Assembly: GCF_901827185.1 (NCBI RefSeq)
Contig: NZ_LR594671.1
Span: 2,294,001 to 2,358,000, forward strand
Reading direction: 5' to 3'
Length of the DNA stretch: 64,000 nt
DNA from: Variovorax sp. PBL-E5
GTDB lineage: Bacteria; Pseudomonadota; Gammaproteobacteria; Burkholderiales; Burkholderiaceae_C
This document shows positions 29,601-39,012 of this stretch, one piece after another. The stretch's first letter is position 1, and each line of letters begins with the position of its first letter. Both the position numbers and the translations under genes were made by a program. The notes beneath the pieces are model-generated. The model worked only from the letters and a program-made list of their open reading frames with translations. It was not told the DNA's origin and ran no database searches.

Positions 29601-30472
29601 GCAAGCTCAGCATGGACGTCAGCTACAAGATCGCACCCGACGGGCAGCTCAGCGCCACCAACAAGCTGGTGCTGAACCAGTTGCAGTTCGGTGACCAGGT
29701 CGAGGGCGCGCCGGCCAGCCTGCCCGTGCGGCTCGCAGTGGCGCTGCTGGCCGACCGCAACGGCGTGATCGACGTCGACCTTCCCATCAGCGGCTCGCTC
29801 AATGACCCCCAGTTCAGCATCGGGCCGCTGATCTTCAAGGCGATCGTGAATCTGATCGTCAAGGCCGTGACGGCGCCGTTCAGCTTGTTGACGGGCGGGC
29901 TCGGCGGTGGCGGGGGCGGCGACTCGAGCATGATCGCCTTCGCCCCCGGCAGTGCCGAACTGTCGCCGGCAGCCAGGGAAAGCCTCGACAAGGTGGCCAA
30001 GGCCCTCACCGACCGTCCCGCCCTGCAGATGACGGTGGTCGGAACCGCGAGCCTCGACCAGGAACGCGAGGCCTATCAGCGGCAGCGCCTGCGCCAGATG
30101 GCGCTGGCCGAGAAGCGCCGCGCTGCGGTGCGCAACAACAAGGATGCCGCCGAGGTCGCGCCGTTGACCGATGCCGAGTACCCCGAATTCCTGGCCGCGG
30201 TCTACAAGCGATCCGAAGTCAAGAAGCCGCGCAACATGATCGGGCTGGCCAAGGATCTGCCGACCAAGGAGATGGAAGATCTGCTGCTGCCCACCGTTCC
30301 GGTCGACGAAGAAGCCATTCGCCAACTGGCCGTGGAGCGGGGCGCCGCGGTGCGCGACTACCTGCTGGCCCAGAAGCTGCCCAGCGAGCGCTTGTTCCTC
30401 GGCGCGGTGCGCACGAAGGCCGGCGATGCCAACTGGAAACCCGGTGCAGAACTGAATCTGGCGACCCGTTGA
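26654..30472 (+). CDS. DUF748/AsmA-like large envelope protein
   Basis: 1272 residues. One transmembrane segment near the N-terminus (GVFALLILLAFWVLTWLAV) is followed by VPPIAKSQIQKIASEKLGRQ, the AsmA-type opening, and long repeats of beta-rich DUF748/AsmA-like sequence. The C-terminus carries an OmpA-like motif (MIAFAPGSAELSPAARESLD, near residue 1093). Such proteins are thought to form long grooves between the membranes, by analogy with lipid-bridging AsmA/TamB relatives; the function of this one is unknown. The ATG at 26654 is the last start before the membrane helix. An Ala/Pro-rich linker lies around residues 800-870. Confidence 0.85.
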   Translation: MNAASLTKNKWVRRGVFALLILLAFWVLTWLAVPPIAKSQIQKIASEKLGRQVTVGKIDFKPWTLELTLNDLRIAKADASGPQVAISRIYVDAELQSILRLAPVIDAVTVQSPAILLTHLADGKYDIDDILAKLSSTPDAPKSSEPARFAIYNITIAGGSVDFDDQTVKRKHELRDFVLNVPFLSNLPSKRDIKTEPKLAFVLNGSKFDSAALTTPFADNRKTDAQLNFKGLDLIPYLGYIPGGLPVALQAGTLDADLKIDFERAATGGLRITGMVEAHGIKLADSRKRDLLGFESLKITLADVRPLDGVVHLGEVALAAPHLVVARDAQGQLNLLATDPATGVTEKVAAPATPASAAAPKAIPQPGLHVQVDKVALSRGEIGWRDQTTQPAAAIDVKQLDVEASAVTWPMTKPALFSGSTSVGGAAVKFSGEATDKVANVQTEVDALPLSLAAPYLAQSLEPTLDGKLSGQIDIAWAQPKLKFKARRVAADGLALTQAKTALASVGRFELVDAEVDMTQHTLAIASFTATNPKVRVERDNQKRWMFERWLKAPPGGSQSGTADAKVAAPKNAKAAEAAVASGANTKPWALSIGTVAVDNGALSYSDQASATPVAFEISALKLQAQKIAPDSSAASPLQLSGRIAAGRAEAGRFDYKGTVALKPISAEGRLEAVSIPAHVFKAYYADALNIDVRRAFASYRGTVKYAAVPAGMNLKLAGDTSLEDFRANSATLTQSPGATRNNQLLSWKTLNLRGLQVSMVPSAPLSVDVRETTLTDFFARVIVDPTGRLNLQDLTKKPGQPALAAASPAAGEATTQRSLGGTRTTAVARPTPKTGGAPVPAELMVGGAPEPAPPASPPVATAAVTDSASGPAPVIHFGPMNLVNGRIDFTDLFVKPNYSADLTELTGKLSAFSSKPQGDKPALADLELRGKAQQTASLEITGKLNPLAKPLELDITAKMRDLDLPPLSPYSVRYAGHGIERGKLSMDVSYKIAPDGQLSATNKLVLNQLQFGDQVEGAPASLPVRLAVALLADRNGVIDVDLPISGSLNDPQFSIGPLIFKAIVNLIVKAVTAPFSLLTGGLGGGGGGDSSMIAFAPGSAELSPAARESLDKVAKALTDRPALQMTVVGTASLDQEREAYQRQRLRQMALAEKRRAAVRNNKDAAEVAPLTDAEYPEFLAAVYKRSEVKKPRNMIGLAKDLPTKEMEDLLLPTVPVDEEAIRQLAVERGAAVRDYLLAQKLPSERLFLGAVRTKAGDANWKPGAELNLATR

Positions 30473-30563
30473 GCCGGTCGGCCGCAACTCGGTGAAAATG
30501 GCGGAGTGCGCCGGCAAATGCCGGCGCCTTCGCTTTTCCTCTTCAGATAACGACATTCGCGCA

Positions 30564-33404
30564 GTGACTTCAACTTCCACCAAGCCCCACGACCTCCAGT
30601 CCCTCGACACGATGACCGGCGGCGCCTTCACTGCGCCCACCTCGGGCGAGCGCGCGCAGCGCATCCGCGAATGGCTCGCGGGCAATCCGGCGCCGGAGCA
30701 GATGCAGGAGGTGTTCAAGGAACTGAGCGGCCGCGACAAGGGTGCCGCGCGGCTGTTGCGCGAAAAACTCGACGAGCTCAAGCGCGCCAAGGGCCAGGAG
30801 GCCATCGCCGCCGAGTGGGCGCAGAAGGCCGAGGCACTGCTCGCGCAGCCCAAGCTCAACATCGCCGATGCGCTCGCCTGGCAGCGCGACGCGGCCAAGG
30901 CCGGGGCGCCGCTGTCGCGCGAACCGCTGGCTGGCTTCAAGGCCACGCTGGCCGAACGCGTGAAGGGCATCGAGGATCTGCAGCACCGCGCACAGGTTCA
31001 TCGCGAGGCGGCCGTGTTGCTGGCCCAGCGCTTCGAGGTGCTTTCCACCAAGGGCTGGCGCGATGCGCAGGCGGCCGAGGAAGCGCTGCGCGCCGACGTC
31101 GCGCACTGGCAGCAGCAGGCCGCGGACATCACAGCGGATGGCAACTGGAACAGCCTGGATGCCAAGTTCGCGCCGCAGCTCGAATCGTCCAAGGCCCAGC
31201 TGCTGGTGGTGTCCGATGCTTTCCATGCCGCACTGGCGCAGACGCTGGCGGCCGCCGCGGATCCGGCCGCACCGCTGCCGCCCGTGCCGGTGTGGGCCGA
31301 CGAAATTCGCGTGGCGCGCGGCGGCGCGGCCGAGGCAACGCCTGCCGCTGCGCCCAAGCCCACGGCGCCGAAGGTCGACCCGGAAAAGCGGGCCGCTGCG
31401 CAGGACGCGGTGCAAGCCGCTCTGACCCGGCTCGAACAGGAAACCGCCCAGGGCCACGGCAAGGCGAGTGCTGGCGCCGCTGCGGCGCTGCGAGCGGTCC
31501 TCAAGGAACACGGCAAGCTGGTCGAACCGCCGCTCGAGGCTCGCGTGCACGCCGCCCTGGTCGCCGCCGGCGAACTCGAAGGCTGGCAGCGCTGGAGCGC
31601 CGACAAGGTGCGCGAAGAGCTGGTCGCCAAGGCCGAAGGCCTGCTCAAGCGTCCCGAAGGCCAGGCACTCGGTGGGCGCAAGATGCAGGAAACGCTGCGC
31701 GCCCTGCGTGACCAGTGGAAACAGGCCGACCAGGGCGGCGCGCCGAACCATGCGCTGTGGAAGCGTTTCGACGAAGCCTGCAACGAAGCCCACAAGGTGG
31801 TCGAGGCCTGGCTCGAGAAGGTTCGCGCCGACGCGGCCGAGCACCGTGCCCAGCGCCTGGCGCTGATCGAGGAAGTGAAGGCATGGGCCGCCGAGCACGC
31901 GGACGCGTCCGACCTGAAGGCGCACAACCGCGCGCTGCATCAGTTCGCCGATCGCTGGCGCGACGCCGGCCATGTCGGCGAAAAGGTATTCGCCGAGTTG
32001 CAGCCGCACTGGAACGAGGCCTTCGGCGCCGCGCGCGCGCCGTTCGAGGCGGCCCAGAAGGCCAGCGTCGAGCGGCGTCAGGCGATGATCGCCGAGGCCA
32101 CCGATCTCGGCGCCGCGCCGATGTTGCGCATCGATGCCGTCAAGGCGCTTCAACAGCGCTGGCAGGCCGAAGCGCAGACCGTGCCGCTCGATCGTCGGCA
32201 CGAGCAGAAACTGTGGGACGCCTTCCGCGCGCCCATCGACGAAGCTTTCAACCGCAAGACCGCCGAACGCGAGAAGGTCTCGGCCGCCATGAGCGAGCAC
32301 GATCGCAACGTGCTCAATGCGTCGAAGGCGCTCGAGGCGGCCAACGGCACCGGCGACGCGCAGAAGATTCGTGCAGCCGTGGCCCAGCTCGAAGCCGCAC
32401 TGCGCGGCGAGGCGCCGCCGCCCGGCCCGGCCCCCGTGCCGAAGGCGACGACGCCGGCAGCTTCCGATGGGCCTTCCGAAGGTGCGACCGAAGCCGTGGC
32501 CCCGGGCCAGGCCGCAGCCGAGTTCAGCGAGAGTGCTGGGCATGCACCCGCGCCGGAAGATGCCGAGGCCTTGCCGGCGGGCGCGCATGCGCATTCACAA
32601 GCGGCCCCTGCAGATGACTTGGTCGCGCCCGCAGACGGTGCCGATCCATCGGCCCGTTCCGATGCCGAAGCGCCCGAGGCGACCGCGCCTGCGGCTGCGC
32701 CCAAACCCGCGCCAAAACCTGTGATCGCCGTGCGCGGCGACGACCGTCCGGGCAACCGAAAAGCCGAAGTCGCGCCGCAGGGGCGCGGCGGCAAGTTCGG
32801 CGACCGCGATCGACGCGACAGCCGTGGCGCATCCGGTGCCCCGGGCGGCCGGCCCAATGACCGTTCGCCGCGCGGCGGCGATCGCGCCGTGCCGGGTGGC
32901 GGCCGCTTCGGCGATCGCCCGCCGCGTTTCGAAGACCGCGGGCCGCGTCTGGGCGATGCCGCGTTCCGCGCGCAACGCGAAGCGCTCGAGCGTGCCGAAC
33001 TCTCGCTGCGCAAGCTCGCGGCGCAGGCCCATGGCGAAGCGCTGACGCAACTGCTGGCCGCATGGGAGAAGCGCGATGCGGCGGCGTTGCCGAGCGTCCA
33101 GGAACTCGGGCGGGCCGTCTCGCCGGCGGTGCGCAGCAGTTGGTCCCAGTCGCTGGGGGCGTCGCCGCAAGCGGGCGATACGGCCGAGGCATTGCTGCGG
33201 CTAGAGATGGCCGCCGAAGTGCCGACGCCGGCCGAGCAGCTCGAGGCACGCCGTGCGCTGCAGCTCAAGCTGCTGACGCGGCGCGGCGATCCCGCTCCCG
33301 CACAGACCTGGGGGCAGGATGCGGGCAAGGTGCTGGCTGCGGCGCACGATGCCGCTTCGGCACGCCGTCTGCAGAACGCGCTCAAGGCGCTGCTGCGCAA
33401 GTAG
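30564..33404 (+). CDS. DUF349 domain-containing coiled-coil protein with an RGG-like tail
   Basis: About 946 residues from a GTG start (an ATG 16 codons on is also possible). The first two thirds are Ala/Glu/Lys-rich helix with several DUF349 repeats, for example LRALRDQWKQADQG and HQFADRWRDAGHVG, the Trp-containing motif of the family. An acidic/Pro-Ala linker leads into an Arg/Gly/Asp-rich disordered segment at about residues 724-797, with GRGGKFGDRDRR and GGGRFGDRPPRFEDR. A helical C-terminal domain follows. Its function is unknown; the RGG-like segment suggests nucleic-acid binding. It follows the DUF748 gene by 91 bp. Confidence 0.8.
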   Translation: MTSTSTKPHDLQSLDTMTGGAFTAPTSGERAQRIREWLAGNPAPEQMQEVFKELSGRDKGAARLLREKLDELKRAKGQEAIAAEWAQKAEALLAQPKLNIADALAWQRDAAKAGAPLSREPLAGFKATLAERVKGIEDLQHRAQVHREAAVLLAQRFEVLSTKGWRDAQAAEEALRADVAHWQQQAADITADGNWNSLDAKFAPQLESSKAQLLVVSDAFHAALAQTLAAAADPAAPLPPVPVWADEIRVARGGAAEATPAAAPKPTAPKVDPEKRAAAQDAVQAALTRLEQETAQGHGKASAGAAAALRAVLKEHGKLVEPPLEARVHAALVAAGELEGWQRWSADKVREELVAKAEGLLKRPEGQALGGRKMQETLRALRDQWKQADQGGAPNHALWKRFDEACNEAHKVVEAWLEKVRADAAEHRAQRLALIEEVKAWAAEHADASDLKAHNRALHQFADRWRDAGHVGEKVFAELQPHWNEAFGAARAPFEAAQKASVERRQAMIAEATDLGAAPMLRIDAVKALQQRWQAEAQTVPLDRRHEQKLWDAFRAPIDEAFNRKTAEREKVSAAMSEHDRNVLNASKALEAANGTGDAQKIRAAVAQLEAALRGEAPPPGPAPVPKATTPAASDGPSEGATEAVAPGQAAAEFSESAGHAPAPEDAEALPAGAHAHSQAAPADDLVAPADGADPSARSDAEAPEATAPAAAPKPAPKPVIAVRGDDRPGNRKAEVAPQGRGGKFGDRDRRDSRGASGAPGGRPNDRSPRGGDRAVPGGGRFGDRPPRFEDRGPRLGDAAFRAQREALERAELSLRKLAAQAHGEALTQLLAAWEKRDAAALPSVQELGRAVSPAVRSSWSQSLGASPQAGDTAEALLRLEMAAEVPTPAEQLEARRALQLKLLTRRGDPAPAQTWGQDAGKVLAAAHDAASARRLQNALKALLRK

Positions 33405-33441
33405 CAGCCGACCGCCCGCGGGCGCGCGGGCGCCACGGGGC

Positions 33442-34233
33442 TCAGCGCCCGTCGGGCCTGAAGAACGCGTCGAACATCGCGACCAGTGCAGCGAAGTCGT
33501 TCGCCAGCTGCGCGCGGTTGACGAAGTAGGCTTCGCACGCCACTGCGAAGAATTCGCTCACCGACTGCGCGCCGTACGGGTCGAGCCAGGGCGCTTCGCC
33601 GCCGAAGCGCTCGGCCAGGATGGTCTTCTCGCGGAAGGTGTCGAACGCCGGCTGCAGCACGGCAAACCATGCGGCGCGCGCATCGCGCGGCGTCGCCGTC
33701 CCCGCGAAGCGCGGTGGCAGGGGCGGGCAGCCGTCGGCCGCGCCGCTGTGCATGTCGATCTTGTGAGCGAACTCGTGGATGACGACGTTGTAGCCGGCAT
33801 CGCGCGTGACTCTGCTGGCCAGCACGTCCTGCCAGCTCAGCATGACCGGTCCGCGGTCCATCGCCTCGCCGGCCACCACCTCGTCGTACTCATGGACCAC
33901 GCCGGCGTAGTCGGTGGTGGTGCGGTGTGCCACGGCCTCCGAAGGATGCACCACGATGCCGACGAAATCGGCGTACCAGTTCAGGCCGCCCTTCAGGTGC
34001 AGCACGGGCAGCACCGCCTGCGCGGCGATCGAGAGTGCGACCTCGTCGGTGATCACGAAGCCATGTGCGCCATGGAATTCCTTGTCGCGCAGGAACTCGG
34101 CGGCGAGGCTTCGCAAGCGCTCCACATCGGCGCCGGAGCGTTCGGCGAGAAAGGGATAGCGCGCCAGCGTGGCCTGCCAGGCGGCATCCGGGATCGGACG
34201 CACAGCGCGCAGGTTGCGCAACCAGCGGAACAT
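33442..34233 (-). CDS. mtfA: M90-family zinc peptidase MtfA
   Basis: 263 residues. The zinc-binding HEFAH lies in NVVIHEFAHKIDMHSG, and other MtfA features include GVVHEYDEVVAGEAM and the C-terminal SVSEFFAVACEAYF helix with the third ligand glutamate. E. coli MtfA binds and inactivates Mlc, a glucose-PTS regulator, and has peptidase activity; whether that partner exists here is unknown. The ATG at 34233 abuts the lpxH stop (TGATG), so the two genes are coupled. Confidence 0.92.
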   Translation of the reverse strand: MFRWLRNLRAVRPIPDAAWQATLARYPFLAERSGADVERLRSLAAEFLRDKEFHGAHGFVITDEVALSIAAQAVLPVLHLKGGLNWYADFVGIVVHPSEAVAHRTTTDYAGVVHEYDEVVAGEAMDRGPVMLSWQDVLASRVTRDAGYNVVIHEFAHKIDMHSGAADGCPPLPPRFAGTATPRDARAAWFAVLQPAFDTFREKTILAERFGGEAPWLDPYGAQSVSEFFAVACEAYFVNRAQLANDFAALVAMFDAFFRPDGR

Positions 34234-34994
34234 CAGCGCAGATCGACGCGCTGCGCGCCGGCGCCGGACAGACACAGCAATTGCACACGCGGCGGATGGG
34301 CGCTCGCATCCCAGTCGCTCAGCACGATGCGTTCGAGCCCTTCGCCAAGCGCGTGCGTTGCCGGCTTGTGCGTGTGGCCGTGAATCAGCGTGGGCGCGTC
34401 GGCCTGCCGCAGCCAGGTGCGTGCAGCCTCGGCATCGACATCGGCCCAGACTCGGCCGGGGCTGCGCTTGCGGTCTTCGCTCTGGGCGCGGATCGAGCGC
34501 GCGAGCGCACGGCGTTCGTCCAGCGGGCGCGCGAGAAACGCATCCTGCCAGGCGGCCGTGCGCACCTGGGCACGGAAGCCGAGGTACTCAGTGTCCTCGA
34601 GGCACAGGATATCGCCATGGCTCAACAGCCAGCGCCTGCCGTGCAGGACCAGCACTGTCGGATCGTCCAGCAGCGTCAGTCCGCTCTGCGCGGCGAAGGC
34701 GGCACCGACCAGGAAGTCGCGGTTGCCGTGCATGAAGAAGATGGGCTGGCGCTCGGCCGCAAGGCGCAGCATCCCGGCGCACTGCGCCTCGAAGCCGGGC
34801 AGGGCGGCCGCGTCGTCGCCGACCCAGACCTCGAACAGGTCGCCGAGGATGAAGATCGCGTCGGCCGGCGTGGTCTGCAGGTAGCCCTGCCAGGCTTCGA
34901 CGGTGGCCGGCTCCGCGACCTGCAGATGGAGATCGGAAACGAGATCGACCGTGCGCCACGCCGCCGGTGCCACGAGCTCGGCGAAAGCCGTCAT
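34233..34994 (-). CDS. lpxH: UDP-2,3-diacylglucosamine diphosphatase LpxH
   Basis: 253 residues with the calcineurin-like phosphoesterase motifs in order: DLVSDLHLQ, FILGDLFEVWVGDD, MHGNRDFLVG, LSHGD and HGHTHKP. It removes UMP from UDP-diacylglucosamine to give lipid X, an early lipid A step at the inner membrane. It is transcribed with the downstream mtfA and follows ppiB by 16 bp. Confidence 0.95.
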   Translation of the reverse strand: MTAFAELVAPAAWRTVDLVSDLHLQVAEPATVEAWQGYLQTTPADAIFILGDLFEVWVGDDAAALPGFEAQCAGMLRLAAERQPIFFMHGNRDFLVGAAFAAQSGLTLLDDPTVLVLHGRRWLLSHGDILCLEDTEYLGFRAQVRTAAWQDAFLARPLDERRALARSIRAQSEDRKRSPGRVWADVDAEAARTWLRQADAPTLIHGHTHKPATHALGEGLERIVLSDWDASAHPPRVQLLCLSGAGAQRVDLR

Positions 34995-35010
34995 GCGCCG
35001 GCCATCGCTT

Positions 35011-35523
35011 TCACTCCGTCTTGACGACGGCCTTTTCGATCACCAGGTCCTCGAGCGGCACGTCGTCGTGGAAGCCCTTGCGGCCGGTCTTCACGGCCTT
35101 GAGCTTGTCGACCACTTCCTTGCCGCCGACGACCTTGCCGAACACGGCATAGCCCCATCCCTGGGCCGACGGCGCCGTGTGGTTCAGGAAGCCGTTGTCG
35201 GCCACGTTGATGAAGAACTGCGCGGTGGCCGAATGCGGTGCGCTGGTGCGCGCCATCGCCACTGTGTAGTTGTCGTTCTTGAGGCCGTTGTTGGCTTCGT
35301 TCTGGATCTCGGCGCCGGTCGGCTTCTGGGTCATGCCCGGTTCGAAGCCGCCGCCTTGCACCATGAAGCCTGGGATCACGCGGTGGAACACCGTGTTGTC
35401 GTAGTGGCCCTTGGTCACGTAGGCGAGAAAATTCTCGACCGTCTTCGGTGCCTTGTCCTGATCGAGTTCGAGCGTGATGACGCCCTGGTCCTTGATGTGC
35501 AGTTCGACTTGGGGGTTGCTCAT
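35011..35523 (-). CDS. ppiB: Cytoplasmic cyclophilin-type peptidyl-prolyl isomerase
   Basis: 170 residues with no signal peptide. Cyclophilin core motifs are present: [30 protein letters not shown] and [11 protein letters not shown], with the catalytic Arg in FHR. It is paralogous to the exported cyclophilin at 35542-36114, which lies 18 bp upstream in the same operon. The pair serves cytoplasm and periplasm. Confidence 0.94.
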   Translation of the reverse strand: MSNPQVELHIKDQGVITLELDQDKAPKTVENFLAYVTKGHYDNTVFHRVIPGFMVQGGGFEPGMTQKPTGAEIQNEANNGLKNDNYTVAMARTSAPHSATAQFFINVADNGFLNHTAPSAQGWGYAVFGKVVGGKEVVDKLKAVKTGRKGFHDDVPLEDLVIEKAVVKTE

Positions 35524-35541
35524 GAGGGTTCCTTTGCTGCT

Positions 35542-36114
35542 TTACTTCGCCACGGTGGCGGACTGGATGGTGACGGGTTCGAGCGGCACGTCCTGCATGC
35601 CGCCCTTGTTGCCGGTGCGCACGGCGCGAATCTTGTCGACGACGTCGGTGCCCGCAACCACCTTGCCGAACACGGTGTAACCATAGCCGTCGGGATTGGG
35701 CGCGTTGAGCATCGCGTTGTCCTTCACGTTGATGAAGAACTGCGAGGTGGCGGAATTCGGATTGCCGGTGCGCGCCATCGCGATCGTGTACTTGTCATTC
35801 TTCAGGCCATTGCCGGCCTCGAGCGGGATCGGCGCGCGCGTGGGCTTTTGCTGCAGGTCGGCCGTGAAGCCGCCGCCCTGGATCATGAAGCCGTCGATGA
35901 CGCGGTGGAACACCGTGCCGTCGTAGTGCTTGTCCTTGACGTACTGAAGAAAGTTCTCGACGGTCTTGGGCGCCTTGTCGGGCGCGAGTTCGACCACGAA
36001 GTCGCCGGCCGAGGTCACGAACATGACTCGCGGCGCGGCCTGCGCCCAGGCCAGACTCGAAACGGCCAACGCAGCGGCCAGGACGAGGGCCGAGCGGCGT
36101 GGGAAGGCATGCAT
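35542..36114 (-). CDS. ppiA: Periplasmic cyclophilin-type peptidyl-prolyl isomerase
   Basis: 190 residues. A Sec signal ([20 protein letters not shown], then LAWAQA, cleavage near residue 26) precedes a complete cyclophilin domain with [17 protein letters not shown] and [13 protein letters not shown]. It is a folding catalyst in the periplasm. The ATG at 36114 is chosen because it begins the signal peptide; a second CAT four bases away is out of frame. It is tandem with ppiB. Confidence 0.92.
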   Translation of the reverse strand: MHAFPRRSALVLAAALAVSSLAWAQAAPRVMFVTSAGDFVVELAPDKAPKTVENFLQYVKDKHYDGTVFHRVIDGFMIQGGGFTADLQQKPTRAPIPLEAGNGLKNDKYTIAMARTGNPNSATSQFFINVKDNAMLNAPNPDGYGYTVFGKVVAGTDVVDKIRAVRTGNKGGMQDVPLEPVTIQSATVAK

Positions 36115-36169
36115 GCTCAATGAAACTCCCTTCAGGAAACGATGGGGCGAACGCCGGTGCGCGTGCGGG

Positions 36170-36757
36170 CTACTTGCCGCGCACGGGCTTGCGAATGACG
36201 GCGGGCGCCGGCGGCAGTGCGCTGTTGTTGGCCGGCGCATCGAACATCTGGCGGATCAGCACCAGCTTCGGCGGCACCGTGGTGTTGCCGGGCTCCAGCT
36301 GCTGTGCGCGGCTGTACGACTGCGCCGCCAGCCGGACATAGACATCGCCCAGATTCTCGTGCGCGGTCGCGTAGCTGGGGTTGAGCTTGATCGCCATCTC
36401 GAGCGCGGCACGTGCCTTGTCGAACTCGCTCTGCGCGGCGTACAGCGCGGCGAGGTTGTTGTAGGGCTCGGGCAGCTCGGGGAAGTCCTGCGTGAGCTGC
36501 GTGAAGGTCGCGATGGCGTCGGCCTGCTTCTTCTGTTCGGTCAGGATCACGCCGCGCAGGAAGCGCATCTGCGGATCGCGCGGCTTGCCGGCGATGTAGG
36601 CATCGGCCTTGGTCAACGCTTCGTCGGACTTGCCCTGGCGCAGGAGGCCGTTGACGTCCGAGTAGTCGTCGGCATGCGCGGCTGCCATCGTGAGCGCCAA
36701 CAGGACGGCCGGGACGACGCGGAGCAAAAGGGACAGGGGACGAGCGGCGTGCTTCAT
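36170..36757 (-). CDS. Exported tetratricopeptide-repeat protein
   Basis: 195 residues with a signal peptide (basic start, hydrophobic [18 protein letters not shown], cleavage after AHA). It contains three or four TPR units, for example [20 protein letters not shown] and [20 protein letters not shown], and a Pro-rich end. It is probably a periplasmic scaffold; its partners are unknown. GAGG precedes the ATG. It leads the minus-strand string with the cyclophilins and is divergent from cysS. Confidence 0.86.
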   Translation of the reverse strand: MKHAARPLSLLLRVVPAVLLALTMAAAHADDYSDVNGLLRQGKSDEALTKADAYIAGKPRDPQMRFLRGVILTEQKKQADAIATFTQLTQDFPELPEPYNNLAALYAAQSEFDKARAALEMAIKLNPSYATAHENLGDVYVRLAAQSYSRAQQLEPGNTTVPPKLVLIRQMFDAPANNSALPPAPAVIRKPVRGK

Positions 36758-36952
36758 GAAGCCTCGAGAAAAGGAGGGTGGCGCAGGCCTCGAAAACACC
36801 TGGGAAATACCCGGCGGCGGCCGTTTATACTGCGGGCGATTGTAGCCGAGGGGGCATGTTCACTCCCTCGCCGCTGCAACGCCTCCACCCCTGAAAAAAC
36901 CGTTGTCTTTCGCCCGTATCACGCGAGCGCGAACTGGCGCTTTCCGAGCCTC

Positions 36953-38329
36953 ATGAGTCTTCGCATCTACAACACGCTCACGCGTGAACTGGAGGATTTT
37001 TCTCCGCTGCAACCGGGCCGGGTGCGCATGTACGTGTGCGGCATGACGGTGTACGACTACTGCCACCTCGGCCATGCGCGATCGATGATCGCCTTCGATG
37101 TGGTGCAGCGTTGGCTCAGGACATCGGGCTTCGCGGTCGACTACGTGCGCAACATCACCGACATCGACGACAAGATCATCCGCCGCGCGGTGGAGAACGG
37201 CGAGAGCATCCGAACGCTCACTGACCGCATGATCGATGCATTGCACCAGGATGCCGACGCGCTCGGGGTCGAACGGCCTACACACGAGCCGCGCGCCACG
37301 GCGTTCATTCCACAGATGCTGTCGATGATCGCCACGCTGGAGCACAAGGGTCTGGCCTACCGCTCGCCCAACGGCGACGTCAACTACGCGGTGCGCAAGT
37401 TCCCCGGCTACGGCAAGCTGAGCGGCAAGACACTCGATGAACTGCACGCCGGTGAACGCGTCGCCGTGCTCGACGGCAAGGACGACCCGCTCGACCCCGT
37501 GCTCTGGAAGAGCGCCAAGCCCACCGAGCCCGAGGAGGTCAAATGGGCGAGCGAGTTCGGCCCCGGCCGTCCCGGCTGGCACATCGAATGCTCGGCGATG
37601 GCCTGCGACCTGCTCGGCGAAACCTTCGACATCCACGGCGGCGGCGCGGACCTCCAGTTCCCGCACCACGAGAACGAGATCGCGCAGAGCGAAGGCGCGA
37701 CCGGCAAGCCCTTCGCGCGCACCTGGATGCACAACGGCTTCATCAACATCGACGACGAGAAGATGTCCAAGAGCCTGGGCAACTTCTTTCTCATCCGCGA
37801 CGTGCTGAAGAAGTTCGACGCCGAGACCATCCGCTTCTTCGTCGTGCGGGCCCATTACCGCAGCCCGCTCGGTTACAGCGACGTGCACCTGAACGACGCC
37901 CGTGCCTCGCTCAAGCGGCTCTATACCGCGCTGCATCGTGTCGCACCCGCGCAGATCGCGATCGACTGGCACGACCCCTACGCGGCCCGCTTCAAGGCCG
38001 CGATGGACGAGGACTTCGGCACGCCGGAAGCGGTGGCCGTGCTGTTCGATCTGGCTGGCGAGGTCAATCGCACGCAGTCGGATGCGACGGCCGGCTTGCT
38101 GAAGGCGCTGGGCGCTTGCCTCGGCCTGCTGCAGGACGATCCCGAACGCTTCCTGCAGGCCGGTACGACGCTGGACGAGGCCTCGATCCAGGCTTTGATC
38201 CAGCAGCGCGCCGAAGCCAAGGCCGCGAAGAATTTCGCCGAAGCGGATCGCATCCGCCGCGACCTGCTCGCACAGGGCATCGAACTCAAGGACTCGCCGA
38301 CGGGCACCACCTGGGCTGCAGCGAAGTGA
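36953..38329 (+). CDS. cysS: Cysteinyl-tRNA synthetase
   Basis: 458 residues, a normal length. The class I signature is HLGH (residues 38-41) in [12 protein letters not shown]. The zinc cysteine is in MYVCGMTVY, followed by WHIECSAM and HHENEIAQ, and the KMSKS loop is in [12 protein letters not shown]. The C-terminal DALR helical domain is complete. The ATG at 36953 begins the standard [12 protein letters not shown] start. Confidence 0.97.
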   Translation: MSLRIYNTLTRELEDFSPLQPGRVRMYVCGMTVYDYCHLGHARSMIAFDVVQRWLRTSGFAVDYVRNITDIDDKIIRRAVENGESIRTLTDRMIDALHQDADALGVERPTHEPRATAFIPQMLSMIATLEHKGLAYRSPNGDVNYAVRKFPGYGKLSGKTLDELHAGERVAVLDGKDDPLDPVLWKSAKPTEPEEVKWASEFGPGRPGWHIECSAMACDLLGETFDIHGGGADLQFPHHENEIAQSEGATGKPFARTWMHNGFINIDDEKMSKSLGNFFLIRDVLKKFDAETIRFFVVRAHYRSPLGYSDVHLNDARASLKRLYTALHRVAPAQIAIDWHDPYAARFKAAMDEDFGTPEAVAVLFDLAGEVNRTQSDATAGLLKALGACLGLLQDDPERFLQAGTTLDEASIQALIQQRAEAKAAKNFAEADRIRRDLLAQGIELKDSPTGTTWAAAK

Positions 38330-38346
38330 ACGAACAATAAGAAAAG

Positions 38347-38997
38347 ATGCCAGCCGCCAAGACACCGACCATCGAGGTCTTCACGCCCGACTATTGGGAA
38401 GAGGCCTGCAAGCATCTGGCCCGGAAGGACCGCGTGATGAAGCGGCTGATTCCGCGCTTCGGCGACGCCTGCCTCGAATCGCGCGGCGACGCCTTCACCA
38501 CGCTTGCGCGCAGCATCGTCGGCCAGCAGATCTCGGTGAAGGCGGCGCAATCCGTCTGGGACCGCTTCGCCCAGCTGCCGCGCCGCATGGCGCCGGCCAA
38601 CGTGCTCAAGCTCAAGGTCGACGACATGCGCGCGGCCGGCCTGTCGGCGCGCAAGATCGAATACCTGGTCGACCTCGCGCTCCATTTCGATTCGGGCGCA
38701 GTGCACGTCAACGCCTGGGAAGCCATGGCCGACGAGATGATCATTGCGGAACTGGTCGCCATCCGCGGCATCGGCCGCTGGACGGCGGAGATGTTCCTCA
38801 TCTTCCACCTGATGCGGCCCAACGTGCTGCCGCTGGACGACCTCGGGCTGATCAACGGCATCAGCCACAACTATTTCTCGGGCGATCCGGTGAGCCGCAG
38901 CGACGCCCGCGAGGTGGCCGTGGCCTGGGCACCTTACTGCAGTGTGGCGACTTGGTATATTTGGCGATCGCTCGACCCGCTACCGGTCGCATATTGA
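38347..38997 (+). CDS. HhH-GPD DNA glycosylase (3-methyladenine type, AlkA-like)
   Basis: 216 residues. The helix-hairpin-helix is in LVAIRGIGRWTAEMFL and is followed by the catalytic aspartate in VLPLDDLGLINGI. The upstream IVGQQISVKAAQSVWDRF block is typical of bacterial DNA-3-methyladenine glycosylase II proteins without the AlkA N-terminal domain. It excises alkylated bases in base excision repair. It sits 17 bp after cysS and 15 bp before accA. Confidence 0.92.
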   Translation: MPAAKTPTIEVFTPDYWEEACKHLARKDRVMKRLIPRFGDACLESRGDAFTTLARSIVGQQISVKAAQSVWDRFAQLPRRMAPANVLKLKVDDMRAAGLSARKIEYLVDLALHFDSGAVHVNAWEAMADEMIIAELVAIRGIGRWTAEMFLIFHLMRPNVLPLDDLGLINGISHNYFSGDPVSRSDAREVAVAWAPYCSVATWYIWRSLDPLPVAY

Positions 38998-39012
38998 AAA
39001 CAGGAGAAGACG

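Noticed and set aside
27899..30970. A 1023-codon open frame antisense to the DUF748 gene
   Set aside because: No ribosome site or recognisable domain; it arises from GC-rich codon structure of the sense gene.
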